Numbered from the stretch's first letter, positions 35,143 to 45,205 are shown. The stretch: DNA of 64,000 nucleotides from Rapidithrix thailandica (GCF_039710355.1 NZ_JBDKWZ010000005.1:186001-250000); one strand, 5' to 3'. The notes: generated by a model from the sequence alone, not told the origin. Translations and numbers: made by a program.

Positions 35143-35360
35143 AAGTGAAAGTCAATTTTTAGTAGAATAATTTTCTTAATTACTTACTATAATTTCTAAA
35201 AGGATTCCAGTTTTTTGTTGATTTTTATAGTATTGAAAATCAATATGTTAGTTATTTTGGAAGGGGCTTGATGTTAACCGAAATTGGGGAATGATTCACC
35301 ATTTTGTGGTAATAAAGCTATAGTTAGAGTATTTCTATGCAGGCATGGAACAACCGGAAG

Positions 35361-36116
35361 TCATTCATTCAAATGCCAGTTGTAGTTTAAGAAGCGGATC
35401 GGGGTTGCTGTGTTTACCGGATGTTGAGCGTAGCGGTTGATAAATTGAAGTAAGGAGCCTTGGCGGGTAAAGTCACTTTCAAACCATTGGAAAATTTTGG
35501 AAAGCCTTACCTGATCTTCGCTTAGTTGGTTTTTTTGCGGATCGTTGATAAACCGTACCGCTTGTTGGTGGAGTTGTTCTTCCAGTTGTTCAGCCGTATA
35601 GGCTTCCGGGCGAAGGTCAGGACAGGATACGGAAGCACAATTGATAGCAAAATGAATCCGGGGCTCTTCAAAGCGTTTGCGCAAAATGCCATGTTCAATA
35701 TGGTTCAATGAAAGTAGTTGATCCCCTATTCGAATAAATTCGATATCAAAAACGGAGTTTACAAAAGGAATGGAAAGCTTTGGGCCAATCTCTTTAATAC
35801 TCTGAACAGGATAATTTTTTAGAATCAGTTGTATGGTGAAGGCATTATAGGCATTGATCCAATAAGCAAGTTGTTCGTTTTCCGACCAGTATTTGTCGTT
35901 GGGAAAGCCGGAAGAAATCAGCGTGAGATAACGTTGGAGCCGCAGAGAATCCTGCATAAACCCCTGATAATCCACCTTGCCCTCCGGAGAGACATGTTGA
36001 TGTAAGAGCGCGTTCCAAAGACTGTGCTCAACCGGTTGCGTATCGGAACCGCTGTATTTTACCTGAAAACACCCCGCCAGGCTACCGGCAAGCAACATCC
36101 ATAAGATCCATCTCAT
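35361..36116 (-). CDS. DUF547 lipoprotein
   Basis: A 251-residue predicted lipoprotein. Starting at MRWILWMLLAGSLAGC gives a perfect lipobox (LAGC, Cys16); an in-frame Met at 36155 would add 13 residues that spoil the signal. The DUF547 core reads AYWINAYNAFTIQLIL, NSVFDIEF, LSLNHIEHGILR and HFAINCASVSCPDLRPEAY, with paired Cys in the last motif. The function of DUF547 is unestablished; it is related in fold to papain-like/transglutaminase proteins according to some analyses. The gene is monocistronic and divergent from the 36392 gene. Confidence 0.88.
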   Translation of the reverse strand: MRWILWMLLAGSLAGCFQVKYSGSDTQPVEHSLWNALLHQHVSPEGKVDYQGFMQDSLRLQRYLTLISSGFPNDKYWSENEQLAYWINAYNAFTIQLILKNYPVQSIKEIGPKLSIPFVNSVFDIEFIRIGDQLLSLNHIEHGILRKRFEEPRIHFAINCASVSCPDLRPEAYTAEQLEEQLHQQAVRFINDPQKNQLSEDQVRLSKIFQWFESDFTRQGSLLQFINRYAQHPVNTATPIRFLNYNWHLNE

Positions 36117-36391
36117 AGGACTAAAGTACAAGTTTAAATCTTGGAAAGCTGTCATCGGTTTGACAATTGTGAGAACTTACTACATTTTTAGGATGTATTT
36201 AAAAAGGCAGGGTATTCAACAAAATACTCCCCAAAAACCGTCTTTCTGATGGCGGTGAGCATTTCCGATAAGGAGTAGAGAAGTGCCTAAATTCTTTGTA
36301 TGTCTTCATTGTGATTGTATGTGCTTGTGATTATATTGTTATGCATATCTGACGAGTACATGTTTTTTCCCTCACCAAGAATCTCAAAACC

Positions 36392-37204
36392 ATGAATACC
36401 CGGATATTTTTTCTCCTAATCCTATTTGTTTGCAATTATACAGTTTATGCTCAGAATCCCGAGGATAAAAAGATGCTCGGAGAATTAGTCACCCTTGCTA
36501 CCACGAAGGTTTCCAGTTATAAAAGTACGGATTCCAATGTAGATGATGCTTTGCAATATTACCATCCACAGATGATCAGTGATGTCACGCGGATTAATAT
36601 CAACGGGAAAATCCGCAAAGAACAAAATACCTATGAAGATTTAAAAGAGCAATTAAGTAACTTGGCTCGCAATGAACTGACCACGGTACACAATATCACC
36701 GTGTCGGATATTTTCGTACAAGCCAAAGATGTGGGTATTATCCGGTTTACCGATACGTATGAGCATAAGTACAAAGGGAAACTCATGCAGAAGGGGACGC
36801 AACTGGTGACAGCTACTGCCAAAAAACAAAAAGAGGGGTGGCGGATTCTATATATGAGTATAGTAGAAGTGGAAAATGAAAAACTGTTGAGTATTTGTCC
36901 TTGCCAACTGTTTGAAGGCCAAGGGAGTGAAGATGATTTTGTGACGAAAACCACCATTCCTCAGGGAACCACCACCAAAGATATTATGGAAAGCTTTGTG
37001 TTTCGTAACAACCAAAAACACCGCTATATCCGGGCCGGGGAAGATATATTTACCTGGACGGCTAAGAATGATGTCTGGACGATTAACGGTGAAGGAGCGA
37101 AGCTGCACAAAGTGGGCAAGGCGGAAAGCAAAGCGGAAGCCATCCAACTGATTCTTCAAAAGAAATATACCGAAAACTGTATTAACATAGTGATTAACAA
37201 TTAG
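36392..37204 (+). CDS. Secreted protein of unknown function, 270 aa
   Basis: Not recognised. A signal peptide ends ...TVYAQ (residue 21). The next 150 residues (YYHPQMISDVTRININGKI, VGIIRFTDTYEHKYKGK, QLVTATAKKQKEGWRILYMS) look like an NTF2/SnoaL-type cone fold: helix, then strands with a terminal W-R-I-L-Y-M-S strand. The C-terminal 90 residues contain a paired-Cys motif CPCQLFEG and a basic tail. A lumazine-like or ketosteroid-isomerase-like ligand-binding role is possible but unproved. Monocistronic. Confidence 0.7.
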   Translation: MNTRIFFLLILFVCNYTVYAQNPEDKKMLGELVTLATTKVSSYKSTDSNVDDALQYYHPQMISDVTRININGKIRKEQNTYEDLKEQLSNLARNELTTVHNITVSDIFVQAKDVGIIRFTDTYEHKYKGKLMQKGTQLVTATAKKQKEGWRILYMSIVEVENEKLLSICPCQLFEGQGSEDDFVTKTTIPQGTTTKDIMESFVFRNNQKHRYIRAGEDIFTWTAKNDVWTINGEGAKLHKVGKAESKAEAIQLILQKKYTENCINIVINN

Positions 37205-37432
37205 TCTGTATGAGTGAGAAATACTCCTTGGTATTGGCTCATCACGATTTATGCTTGGTTTTCCCTATTAGCTTCCAGGTTAAGTTTTATTAGCTTGATT
37301 TAACGCATATTAATAATCTTTGCTATTTATTTAGGAAGAATAAGTGTATACTAGTGTAAAGTCAAATAATAGAAAAAGAAGGGTGGGCTAAGGTGCAGGT
37401 TGAATTCTATTTCCTTCAAAAACCAAAATAGT

Positions 37433-37669
37433 ATGCACATTCCTGACAAAAGTTACAAGCTGGTTCTCAGTTCTTCAATGGAAAGCCGCGAATTGGAATT
37501 TATGGATGTTTCTATGGATCAGATAGGTAAATCCATATTGGCCATGGTACAGCGCGGAAAACAAATTTACCAAAAGACCCGCAGGCCTGTAAAAGTCATC
37601 CTGTATTCTTCCGCCAATGGTGAGTACAAAAGGTTCTCTTCCTGGAACTTCGGGGTAAAACAAAAATAG
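37433..37669 (+). CDS. Small protein of unknown function, 78 aa
   Basis: An open frame of 78 codons from the Met of MHIPDKSYKLVLSSSMES; a longer version starts at 37400. It has no signal peptide and no membrane segment. The central part (MDQIGKSILAMVQRGKQIY) is likely helical and the end is basic (YKRFSSWNFGVKQK). A partial -33/-7 promoter-like arrangement exists at about 37294-37322. Its end is 23 bp from the convergent ABC transporter stop. Probably a real gene but unrecognised. Confidence 0.55.
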   Translation: MHIPDKSYKLVLSSSMESRELEFMDVSMDQIGKSILAMVQRGKQIYQKTRRPVKVILYSSANGEYKRFSSWNFGVKQK

Positions 37670-37691
37670 TTTTGCTAACAGGTGCCGGCAT

Positions 37692-39536
37692 TTAGTGATA
37701 TCCTCGGGCTTGAAGCTGAAATAATTCGGCATATTTTCCTTTTTTGTCCAACAATTCTTCATGTGTGCCCAGCTCTTTGAGTTGTCCGTTTTCCAAAAAC
37801 AAGATCCGGTCTGCCATTCTCACTGTAGAAAAACGATGAGAGATTAACACTGCGGATTTGCCTTGAATGAGCTTGGCAAAACGTAGAAATACTTCATGTT
37901 CGGCCCGGGCATCCAAGGAAGAGGTAGGTTCGTCCAAAATCAGCAATTGGGCTTCACCCATATAGGCTCTGGCCAAGGCGATTTTTTGCCATTCGCCTCC
38001 GGACAGTTCCACTCCTTGGGCAAAGCGCCTGCCTAATACTTGTTTGTAGCGGTCAGGCAATTTGTCAATTACCGTATTGGCCAGGCTTTTATATGCCGAT
38101 ACATTGATGCGGTGTTTGTTTTCCTGTTCTTGGATATTGCCTACGGCAATGTTTTCGGAGGCAGTCATTTGAAACCGGACATAATCTTGAAAGATCACTC
38201 CGGTGGTTTTTCTTAAGTCTTGTAAATCGTAATCTTTCAGATCAATGCCATCCAATAAAATACGTCCTTCGGTAGGGTCATACAAGCGGGCCAATAGCTT
38301 AACCAAGGTTGTCTTTCCCGCTCCGTTTTCTCCTACCAGGGCTAATTTCTCTCCGGCTTGTAAGTGAAAAGACAAGTTTCTTACGGCCCAGCGTTTATTG
38401 TTGTCATATTGGAATCCCACATTTTCAAAAGTAAATCCTTTTTGAATAGGCCGGGGAACCGGGTAGTTTTTCGTACCGGATTTGACCTGGGGTTTTATGT
38501 CAAAAAAGTCAAACAGGTCCTTAAGATAAAGGGCTCCTTCGGCTATGTCAGCAAACCGCATAACAATGCTTTGCAAGCTATTTCGCATCCGGTTAAAGGA
38601 GCCGGACAAGAAGGTTAAATCTCCCAGAGTGATGCTACCGGCTACCGTAGCCAAAAGGATAAAAACATAAGCGGCATAATAGGAGACGGTTCCCACAGCA
38701 GTGAGCAAGCTACCCCAAGTGGCTCTTTTTACGGCTAATTTTTTATTGGTTTGGTAATATTTGTCCGAAACATTTTTGAAGCGATTTGCCAGAAAACCTG
38801 CCAGGTTGAAAATTTTGATTTCCTTAGCCGTTTCGTCACTGGCCCCAACGTATCGTAAGTAATCCAGTTCTCTTCTTTCTGCCGTCCATTGCCGGGAAAT
38901 GGAATATGATTTTTCATTAAAATGAGTTTCTCCGATAAAACTGGGAACTACGGCAATGATCAGAATCAGGATCAACCAAGGGTTGAACACAACCAATCCA
39001 GTGGCTAAAAACATAAGCGTGATCAGCTCTTGAATTTGAGAAAATGTGAGTGACATCAACACGACCCGGCCAACGGTTTGTCTACGGGCACGTTCTAATT
39101 TGTCATAAAAAGCTGCGTCTTCAAACTGATGCAGGTCAAGGGTAGCCGCATGGCGGATCAATTTCACGGAAGTGATGTTAGAAAACAAATCGCCTAATAA
39201 ACTATCGAGTAAGGTGATGGCCCGGTTCATCAGGTCTGATACAATGGCCAGGGCAAACTCCAGGGCTAATAGCCCCCAAAGCCGGGAAAGTGGCGGATCG
39301 TCTTCTTGGCCACTTAACAGAACTACCTCGTCAATGATGAGTTTGCCTACATAGAGCATGGCCAGGGGCAACGCGGATTTGAACAGACGCAATCCCGCAT
39401 TGGTCAAAGTCATCCAAGGGCTGGCTTCCCAGACCAAACGGAAAAATTGAGGCAGGTTTTTCAAGGCATCCAGTTGCTGGCGAAAAGACTGGAAGTTTGA
39501 TTTTTGCCGGTTATTTGCAGCTTGAGGTTTTCGCAT
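37692..39536 (-). CDS. ABC exporter with fused membrane and ATPase domains
   Basis: A 614-residue half-transporter, acting as a dimer in the inner membrane. The N-terminal half (about 35-340) has six predicted membrane helices (type I exporter). The ATPase half (about 365-610) has Walker A GENGAGKTTLVKLL, Q-loop VIFQDYVRFQ, signature LSGGEWQKIALARA, Walker B LLILDEPTSSLDA and switch VLISHRFST. No partner half-transporter or membrane-fusion gene is adjacent, so it is probably a homodimer. The substrate (lipid, peptide or drug) cannot be deduced. Confidence 0.94.
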   Translation of the reverse strand: MRKPQAANNRQKSNFQSFRQQLDALKNLPQFFRLVWEASPWMTLTNAGLRLFKSALPLAMLYVGKLIIDEVVLLSGQEDDPPLSRLWGLLALEFALAIVSDLMNRAITLLDSLLGDLFSNITSVKLIRHAATLDLHQFEDAAFYDKLERARRQTVGRVVLMSLTFSQIQELITLMFLATGLVVFNPWLILILIIAVVPSFIGETHFNEKSYSISRQWTAERRELDYLRYVGASDETAKEIKIFNLAGFLANRFKNVSDKYYQTNKKLAVKRATWGSLLTAVGTVSYYAAYVFILLATVAGSITLGDLTFLSGSFNRMRNSLQSIVMRFADIAEGALYLKDLFDFFDIKPQVKSGTKNYPVPRPIQKGFTFENVGFQYDNNKRWAVRNLSFHLQAGEKLALVGENGAGKTTLVKLLARLYDPTEGRILLDGIDLKDYDLQDLRKTTGVIFQDYVRFQMTASENIAVGNIQEQENKHRINVSAYKSLANTVIDKLPDRYKQVLGRRFAQGVELSGGEWQKIALARAYMGEAQLLILDEPTSSLDARAEHEVFLRFAKLIQGKSAVLISHRFSTVRMADRILFLENGQLKELGTHEELLDKKGKYAELFQLQARGYH

Positions 39537-39799
39537 AAATGTTTAAAATAAGTTAGAAGGCATATTTTTACGCTTCCTCAGCTCTCAGAAGTCCATGACA
39601 TTTTACCGAGGCCGTTATGGGAGTTTCCGAGTCCTGATTTTTTAGTTCCGGAATAAAATTTACACATACTCTCAAAAAATTGAAACTGATCCTCGTGAAA
39701 TGTTATTGGTTTTAATAAACACCTAAGGAAACTGATATTGAGCCCTTTCAGGCTTTTTTTACTCAAAAAACCACTTTTACATTTTTCAAAATTAGCTTT

Positions 39800-40546
39800 A
39801 TGAAGTTATATGTATCTCAAAACAATTTATCAAACCAAACAGTCTCGCTCATTTGGTTGGTATTTCTTGCACTAGCTTTTGCCTGCAATTCCCAGGTGAA
39901 AAAAGAACAGATCGCTCAAGAGAAGTCACAAGACGAACCATCCCGTCATTCTTTTGAGCATCTTCCCCCCTCCCCGGTAGCCGGTCAAGCCAGAATTATT
40001 TTTTTTGGCAATAGCATTACGGCAGGGTATGGTTTGAATGCCGATAAAGCCTTTCCTGCATTAATTCAGCAAAAAATTAGCGAGCTAGGGTTGAATAGCT
40101 TCCGAGTGGTGAATGCCGGTAATAGCGGGGAAACCACGGCCGGAGGAAAAAACCGAGTGGAATGGGTGATCCTTCACGGAGTGGATATTTTTGTGTTAGA
40201 GTTGGGGGGCAACGATGGCTTACGGGGGATTAAAACCGAAGAAACGTATCAAAATCTTTCGGAGATTATTGATATCGTTCGCAAAAAGAACGCGGAAGCA
40301 ATCATTCTTTTGGCTGGTATGCAAGTGCCGCCTAATTTAGGCGAGGAATATACTACTTCATTCAAAAAAATTTATCCAAAACTGGCAAAGGAGAAGAATG
40401 TTCGGTTAATTCCCTTTATTTTGCAAGGTGTAGGGGGAAACCCGGAATACAACTTGTCAGATAAAATTCATCCAAATGAGCAAGGGCACAAAATCATTGC
40501 GGACAATGTCTGGAAATATTTGAGAAGCTACTTGATTATAGGTTAA
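39800..40546 (+). CDS. GDSL/SGNH-family esterase, lipoprotein (TesA-like)
   Basis: A 248-residue SGNH hydrolase. The N-terminus contains a lipoprotein signal ending LAFAC (C29). The SGNH blocks are IIFFGNSITAGYGL (block I, nucleophile Ser), VNAGNSGETTAGG (II), LELGGNDGLRG (III, Asn) and DKIHPNEQGH (V, Asp and His). TesA-like arylesterase/thioesterase or lysophospholipase activity in the periplasm is likely. It is followed 105 bp later by a DUF4197 gene in the same direction, with a short odd antisense frame between them. Confidence 0.92.
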   Translation: MKLYVSQNNLSNQTVSLIWLVFLALAFACNSQVKKEQIAQEKSQDEPSRHSFEHLPPSPVAGQARIIFFGNSITAGYGLNADKAFPALIQQKISELGLNSFRVVNAGNSGETTAGGKNRVEWVILHGVDIFVLELGGNDGLRGIKTEETYQNLSEIIDIVRKKNAEAIILLAGMQVPPNLGEEYTTSFKKIYPKLAKEKNVRLIPFILQGVGGNPEYNLSDKIHPNEQGHKIIADNVWKYLRSYLIIG

Positions 40547-40558
40547 AAGCAGATGCGT

Positions 40559-40642
40559 TTATTTTTTGATCAGACGGTAGTATTCGCCGGGAGTGTTCCG
40601 AGGAACTCCTTCTTCCGTATATTCGAAATGTATAACAACCAT
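40559..40642 (-). other. Antisense 27-codon frame, gene remnant or micro-protein
   Basis: Between the esterase and the DUF4197 gene, the leftward strand has ATG...TAA coding 27 residues that look protein-like (HFEYTEEGVPRNTPGEYYRL, then IKK). It probably represents the tail of a lost gene, or a micro-protein. No leader or terminator is evident and the frame overlaps the upstream region of the rightward gene. Confidence 0.35.
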
Positions 40643-40651
40643 TAGATTCTT

Positions 40652-41368
40652 ATGAAAAGCACAATTTTCGTATTGTTTTTATTTTTTATTTCAGTTCAAG
40701 CTTCTGAAGCTCAATTCTTAAAAGACTTATTTGGAGGCGGGGGGAAATCCTCTTCCAATATTTCGGAAAAAGAAGCCGAAAAGGGAATCAAAGATGCTTT
40801 GTTACAAGGAATTAAAAAAGGAGTGGACAATGTATCAGAGGTAGACGGATATTTTAAAAATACGGCCATCAAAATTCCTTTTCCCGACAATGTCAAAAAA
40901 GTGGAAACCCAGTTGAGAGCTTTGGGCATGAACGAAATGGTGGATAAGGCAATTCTGTCGATGAACCGGGCCGCAGAGCAAGCGGCAAAAGATGCTACGC
41001 CTATTTTTGTGTCAGCCATTAAGCAGTTAACCATTCAGGATGCCCTGAATATTGTCACGGGACAACAAGAAGATGCCGCTACTCAATATTTACAACGTAC
41101 AACTTCCGACTCATTGACAAGGGTGTTCAAACCCACCATTTCAGCAGCATTGGAAAACGTCAATGCTACCAAATACTGGGACGATGTATTTACCCGGTAC
41201 AACAAAATTCCTTTTATCAAAAAAGTGAATCCCAACTTGGAAGAGTATGTAACCGAAAAAGCGATCGAAGGGCTTTTTCATATGGTAGCCAAAGAGGAGA
41301 AATTGATCCGTAAAGATCCGGTAGCCCGTACCACTGATCTCCTTAAAAAAGTATTTGGCGGTAAATAA
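40652..41368 (+). CDS. DUF4197 secreted protein
   Basis: A 238-residue exported protein with signal peptide ending ...ASEAQ near residue 21. The DUF4197 features are clear: GIKDALLQGIKKGVDNVS, YFKNTAIKIPFPDNVKKVE, LRALGMNEMVDKAILSMNRA, FVSAIKQLTIQDALNIVTG, YLQRTTSDSL and a terminal LLKKVFGGK. The fold is all-helical; the function of this family is unknown. A terminator lies 100 bp downstream. Confidence 0.93.
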   Translation: MKSTIFVLFLFFISVQASEAQFLKDLFGGGGKSSSNISEKEAEKGIKDALLQGIKKGVDNVSEVDGYFKNTAIKIPFPDNVKKVETQLRALGMNEMVDKAILSMNRAAEQAAKDATPIFVSAIKQLTIQDALNIVTGQQEDAATQYLQRTTSDSLTRVFKPTISAALENVNATKYWDDVFTRYNKIPFIKKVNPNLEEYVTEKAIEGLFHMVAKEEKLIRKDPVARTTDLLKKVFGGK

Positions 41369-41469
41369 GCCGAACATGAAACAAGTATTTGGATAATCAT
41401 TCAAACACAGTAATAGAGAAGTAATCGTTTATTTTAAGTATGTTGATTTTTTCCATTAGTTATATTCTG

Positions 41470-41498
41470 GCCCATGGTAACTTCACCATGGGCTTTTT
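41470..41498 (+). terminator. Terminator after the DUF4197 gene
   Basis: Perfect 9-bp stem GCCCATGGT/ACCATGGGC (41470-41478 with 41485-41493), then five T. Confidence 0.85.
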
Positions 41499-41673
41499 AT
41501 TTATGCTAAGCAGCTTGCCATTCACTTCAATTGAGTTAAGTAGGATTAACATCTCAACCTACTGCATATTTATGTAATATTTTATCTTTGACGGAGACGT
41601 ATATTCAATTATAGTTCTCTTCCGGTACCTATACACAAGTTGTACTTTATTTAAGAAAAACACCTGGTAAAAG

Positions 41674-44600
41674 ATGAAGTCGATATTATGTACTTATCTG
41701 TCAATGCTTCTTACTATTTCATACGCATTTGTTCATGCCCAATCCAATTACCAAGATTTTACGGCTCAGGATAAAACTCCGGTATTTCAAGATGAATTTT
41801 TGAATAATAACAAAGAGTGGAGCACAGGGCAGTCAGGAGAGCGGTTTGGCAAAGTAACCCATGGGTATTATGAATGGAAATCTGTTATTGAGCGCTCCGG
41901 ATTGAGTTGGCAAACAGTGGAACTGAATACCCACCGGGATTTTGAAATCGAAGCCCGTGTGATGATCGCCTCCTCTGACAATATGTATGATTTTAACGGG
42001 CTCTTTTGGGGAAGAGATGAAAAGGGTGATGCTTTTACCTTAGGTTTTAATAAAAACGGAGAAAAACGCAGTGCCAGGTATAAAAACGGGAAGTATGAAA
42101 GCCTGATCCCCTGGGAAGCATCCAAGGCAATCCTTCCGGATAGCTATAATAAACTTACCGTGCGAAAATGGAAGGATACGTACTACCTCTTCATCAATGA
42201 AGAGCTTTTGAAGACCTTTCCCTTTGAACCTTTTTACGGTGAAAAAATGGGCTTGATGGTGTCAGGCAATACCGAACTCAGGGCGGATTATTTTCGTGTT
42301 TCCTATTTATCCTCTTCTTCTGTTGCCAAGGATTATTTTGCCATACCTTCCTCTCAGAAAAAAACGGTTTTCTCCGAAGAGTTCAGTGATAACCGGAACG
42401 GCTGGAGCTCAGGAACTGCAGGCAAGCGTTCCGGGAAAGTTACCGGAGGGTATTATTCCTGGAAATCGCTCAATGATAAAAATAACATCAGTAGCATGCG
42501 AGTGTCTATGGAAGAACAACAGGACTTTGAAATCGAAACCCGGATCAAACTGATTGGGGGAAGTAAAGGGTATTTGAGTGGTATTTCTTGGGGTTACGAA
42601 AGCAAAACCACCAACGGATTGAATTTTGGCTTTAACTCTTACGGGTCTTTCAAGGTCGACAAATACGAAGGGAAGTTTATTCCGTACAAAGAGTGGACAA
42701 GGAGCAATGCTATCCACCCTGATGGGTACAATACTTTGACCATCCGGAAAACAGGTAAAGTGGTCGATTTTTTTATCAATCAGGAATGGGTCTATCAGAT
42801 GCCTCACCAAGCTTTTTACGATCAGCGGATTGCCTTTATGGCCGGCCCTTATGCAACGGTTCACATTGATTATTTGAGAATATATAAAATTCAAAACCAA
42901 AGTAATTTACAATCCCAACTTCCGTCAAGTTACCATGCATATTCGGCCTCTCAACAAACAGAGGTATTTTCGGAGCATTTTGATAATAATTCGAACAGTT
43001 GGCCTACCGGTGAGCATCAGGAATATACAGCCTACATCCAAAAGGGGTATTACCAATTGAATCACTTGCGGTCCTTCGGAGCTTGGAGTTGGCATTATGC
43101 AGTGGACATTGACGAGTCCAGAGATTTTGAAATTGAAACCCGGTTAAAAGTACTAACCCATGGGGAGCAAGGGTATTTAAACGGCTTGATTTGGGGAAAA
43201 GAACAAAACAGCGATTACCGTTTGGGATATAATGACTACGGAAGTCACCGGGTATGTAAAATTGACCATGATACTTGGCACTATTTTATGAACTGGAAAA
43301 AAGGGCCTGTTGATGTGGAAGGCTTTAACAAGCTAACCGTAAGAAAAGTAGGAAGGAAGTACTATTTGTTTATCAATGAAGTACTGGTCCATACCATGCC
43401 CTATGCTCCGTTTTATGGAAAGCGAATAGGTTTTTTAGCAAACCAATCTACAGAATTACAAGTAGATTACCTCACTGTTAACTACCTGAATACTACGAAG
43501 CCTGGCATTATAACGTCCAACACAACTACGACTACCCTTACCGCTCCCGCTTTTTTGAGTACGGGAAATTTGAAATTATTAGATGAGGACTCCGACAACA
43601 GCATTGATGGGGGAGAGCGTGCTCATATTACCTTTGATCTCGTCAATGAGGGAAAAGGAGAAGCCAAAGACCTGGAAGTACAATTGAAAGAACTGTCAGG
43701 TGTAGAAGGCTTGGAATATTCCTCGTCAAAATATATCGGTTCGTTAGCCCCCGGGAAACGGCTGACAGTTAAATTGCCGGTCAGTGGCAACACTACCCTT
43801 TCTTCCGGGCAAGCCGATTTTGAAATTCAAGTACTGGAGAAAAACGGGTTTGATGCGGACCCTATTCAACTGAGTATTCCGACCAGGGCTTTTTTGCCTC
43901 CGCAAATTTCCATTGTCGATCATCATTTTACCAGTGTCATGGGCGGAAAGATGCGTTTGGGAGTACCCATTACTTTGAAACTGGCCGTGCAAAATATCGG
44001 TCAGGGCAATGCGGAAAAGATTGAATTGCAGTTGGAATTGCCTCCGAATGTGTTTTCTGCCGGAGAGGCCCGTTTCAGCCTTGGTAATTTGGCCAGTGGG
44101 CAGAGTAAAGTGATCGATTTTGAATTTTTTACCAATAAACGCTACGGACAATTGACCGTTCCCGTAACGGCTAAACTCAGTGAAAAGACAGGGCAGTACG
44201 GCAGCCGGAAAGTGATGTCCGTTGAGTTAAATGAACAATTGGCAACTACTCAGTCGGTGACCCTAAACTCTAAAACGGTGGAAAAAGCGAAGGATATTCA
44301 AACGGTCAGTTTGGTTTCCGATGTAGATCGCAATATTCCCCGTACCGGCCGGCAAAATCCGGATGCCGTTGCCGTGGTGATTGGGAACCGCGATTATAAA
44401 AACAGCGATGTCCCTACAGTTGATTACGCCATTCAGGATGCGCAAGTGATGAAAAAATACTTGGTGGAAGCTTTGGGGTTTGATGAAAATAATATTTTAT
44501 ACCTGCCCAATGCCTCCCAAGCCGACTTTAACAGCACCTTCGGGAAAAAAGACAACCACAAGGCACGCCTTTTCAACCTGGTAAAATCGGGCAAGTCGGA

Positions 44601-45123
44601 CGTGTTTATCTTTTACAGCGGGCATGGGGCCCCCGACCCGGAAAGCAAAGAAGGCTTCTTCGTTCCGGTAGATTGTGATCCGTCTTTGGTGGCCTTTAAC
44701 GGGTATTCCATTCAGACCTTCTATGAAAACCTGGCACAAATTCCTTATCGTTCGCTCACCATTGTGATCGATGCCTGTTTTAGCGGTTCTTCCGAAAAAG
44801 GGATGTTGCTAAAAAACATCTCTCCGGTGTTTATCAATACGGAAACCCGGATTAAAAACGCCCCGAACTCGATGGTGTTTACCTCGGCATTGGGCGATCA
44901 GGTATCATCCTGGTATCCTGAGAAAAAGCATTCCTTGTTCACTTACTTTTTCTTAAAAGGTTTGCAAGGCATGGCCGATAGCAACCGGGATAAACAATTA
45001 ACCTTAGCTGAGTTGCGCCAATATTTATTGGAACAAGTGCCGTATATGGCTCGCAGGTTGAATAACCGGACACAAACCCCTGAAGTCCACGGAGAAGGTC
45101 AACGTGTTGTATTGACCTATTAG
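41674..45123 (+). CDS. Secreted caspase-like (C14) peptidase with three tandem jelly-roll-like repeats
   Basis: A 1149-residue exported protein. A signal peptide ends ...FVHAQ (residue 23). Three homologous units of about 180 residues follow, at about 35-212, 230-410 and 428-606. Each begins VFxxxFxxNxxxW, contains RDFEIExRxK and xGxxWG, and ends NKLTVRKxxxxYxLFIN...FYGxxxGxxxxxxTELxxDYLxxxYL, a layout typical of lectin-like beta-sandwiches. Two CARDB/Ig-like domains (about 620-880) precede the C-terminal caspase-fold domain (about 895-1149) with catalytic H984 in FYSGHGAP and C1035 in IDACFSG. No T9SS tail is present. A -7-like TATCTTTG lies at 41583-41590. Function unknown; ligand-triggered proteolysis in the envelope or outside is an inference. 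Confidence 0.92.
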   Translation: MKSILCTYLSMLLTISYAFVHAQSNYQDFTAQDKTPVFQDEFLNNNKEWSTGQSGERFGKVTHGYYEWKSVIERSGLSWQTVELNTHRDFEIEARVMIASSDNMYDFNGLFWGRDEKGDAFTLGFNKNGEKRSARYKNGKYESLIPWEASKAILPDSYNKLTVRKWKDTYYLFINEELLKTFPFEPFYGEKMGLMVSGNTELRADYFRVSYLSSSSVAKDYFAIPSSQKKTVFSEEFSDNRNGWSSGTAGKRSGKVTGGYYSWKSLNDKNNISSMRVSMEEQQDFEIETRIKLIGGSKGYLSGISWGYESKTTNGLNFGFNSYGSFKVDKYEGKFIPYKEWTRSNAIHPDGYNTLTIRKTGKVVDFFINQEWVYQMPHQAFYDQRIAFMAGPYATVHIDYLRIYKIQNQSNLQSQLPSSYHAYSASQQTEVFSEHFDNNSNSWPTGEHQEYTAYIQKGYYQLNHLRSFGAWSWHYAVDIDESRDFEIETRLKVLTHGEQGYLNGLIWGKEQNSDYRLGYNDYGSHRVCKIDHDTWHYFMNWKKGPVDVEGFNKLTVRKVGRKYYLFINEVLVHTMPYAPFYGKRIGFLANQSTELQVDYLTVNYLNTTKPGIITSNTTTTTLTAPAFLSTGNLKLLDEDSDNSIDGGERAHITFDLVNEGKGEAKDLEVQLKELSGVEGLEYSSSKYIGSLAPGKRLTVKLPVSGNTTLSSGQADFEIQVLEKNGFDADPIQLSIPTRAFLPPQISIVDHHFTSVMGGKMRLGVPITLKLAVQNIGQGNAEKIELQLELPPNVFSAGEARFSLGNLASGQSKVIDFEFFTNKRYGQLTVPVTAKLSEKTGQYGSRKVMSVELNEQLATTQSVTLNSKTVEKAKDIQTVSLVSDVDRNIPRTGRQNPDAVAVVIGNRDYKNSDVPTVDYAIQDAQVMKKYLVEALGFDENNILYLPNASQADFNSTFGKKDNHKARLFNLVKSGKSDVFIFYSGHGAPDPESKEGFFVPVDCDPSLVAFNGYSIQTFYENLAQIPYRSLTIVIDACFSGSSEKGMLLKNISPVFINTETRIKNAPNSMVFTSALGDQVSSWYPEKKHSLFTYFFLKGLQGMADSNRDKQLTLAELRQYLLEQVPYMARRLNNRTQTPEVHGEGQRVVLTY

Positions 45124-45165
45124 AGAAAAACTACTCATCCATAAAGCGTTATTGACAAATTTTCC

Positions 45166-45205
45166 GGAAAGCCCTTTACTCTTGAAGTAGCGGGCTTTCC
45201 TTTTT
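45166..45205 (+). terminator. Terminator of the caspase-like gene
   Basis: Perfect 9-bp stem GGAAAGCCC/GGGCTTTCC (45166-45174 with 45192-45200), loop of 17 nt, then TTTTT. Confidence 0.88.

Noticed and set aside
41674..45123. Caspase-like protein as part of an anti-phage abortive system
   Set aside because: It has a clear signal peptide and no adjacent sensor or effector gene, unlike cytoplasmic caspase-based defence modules.
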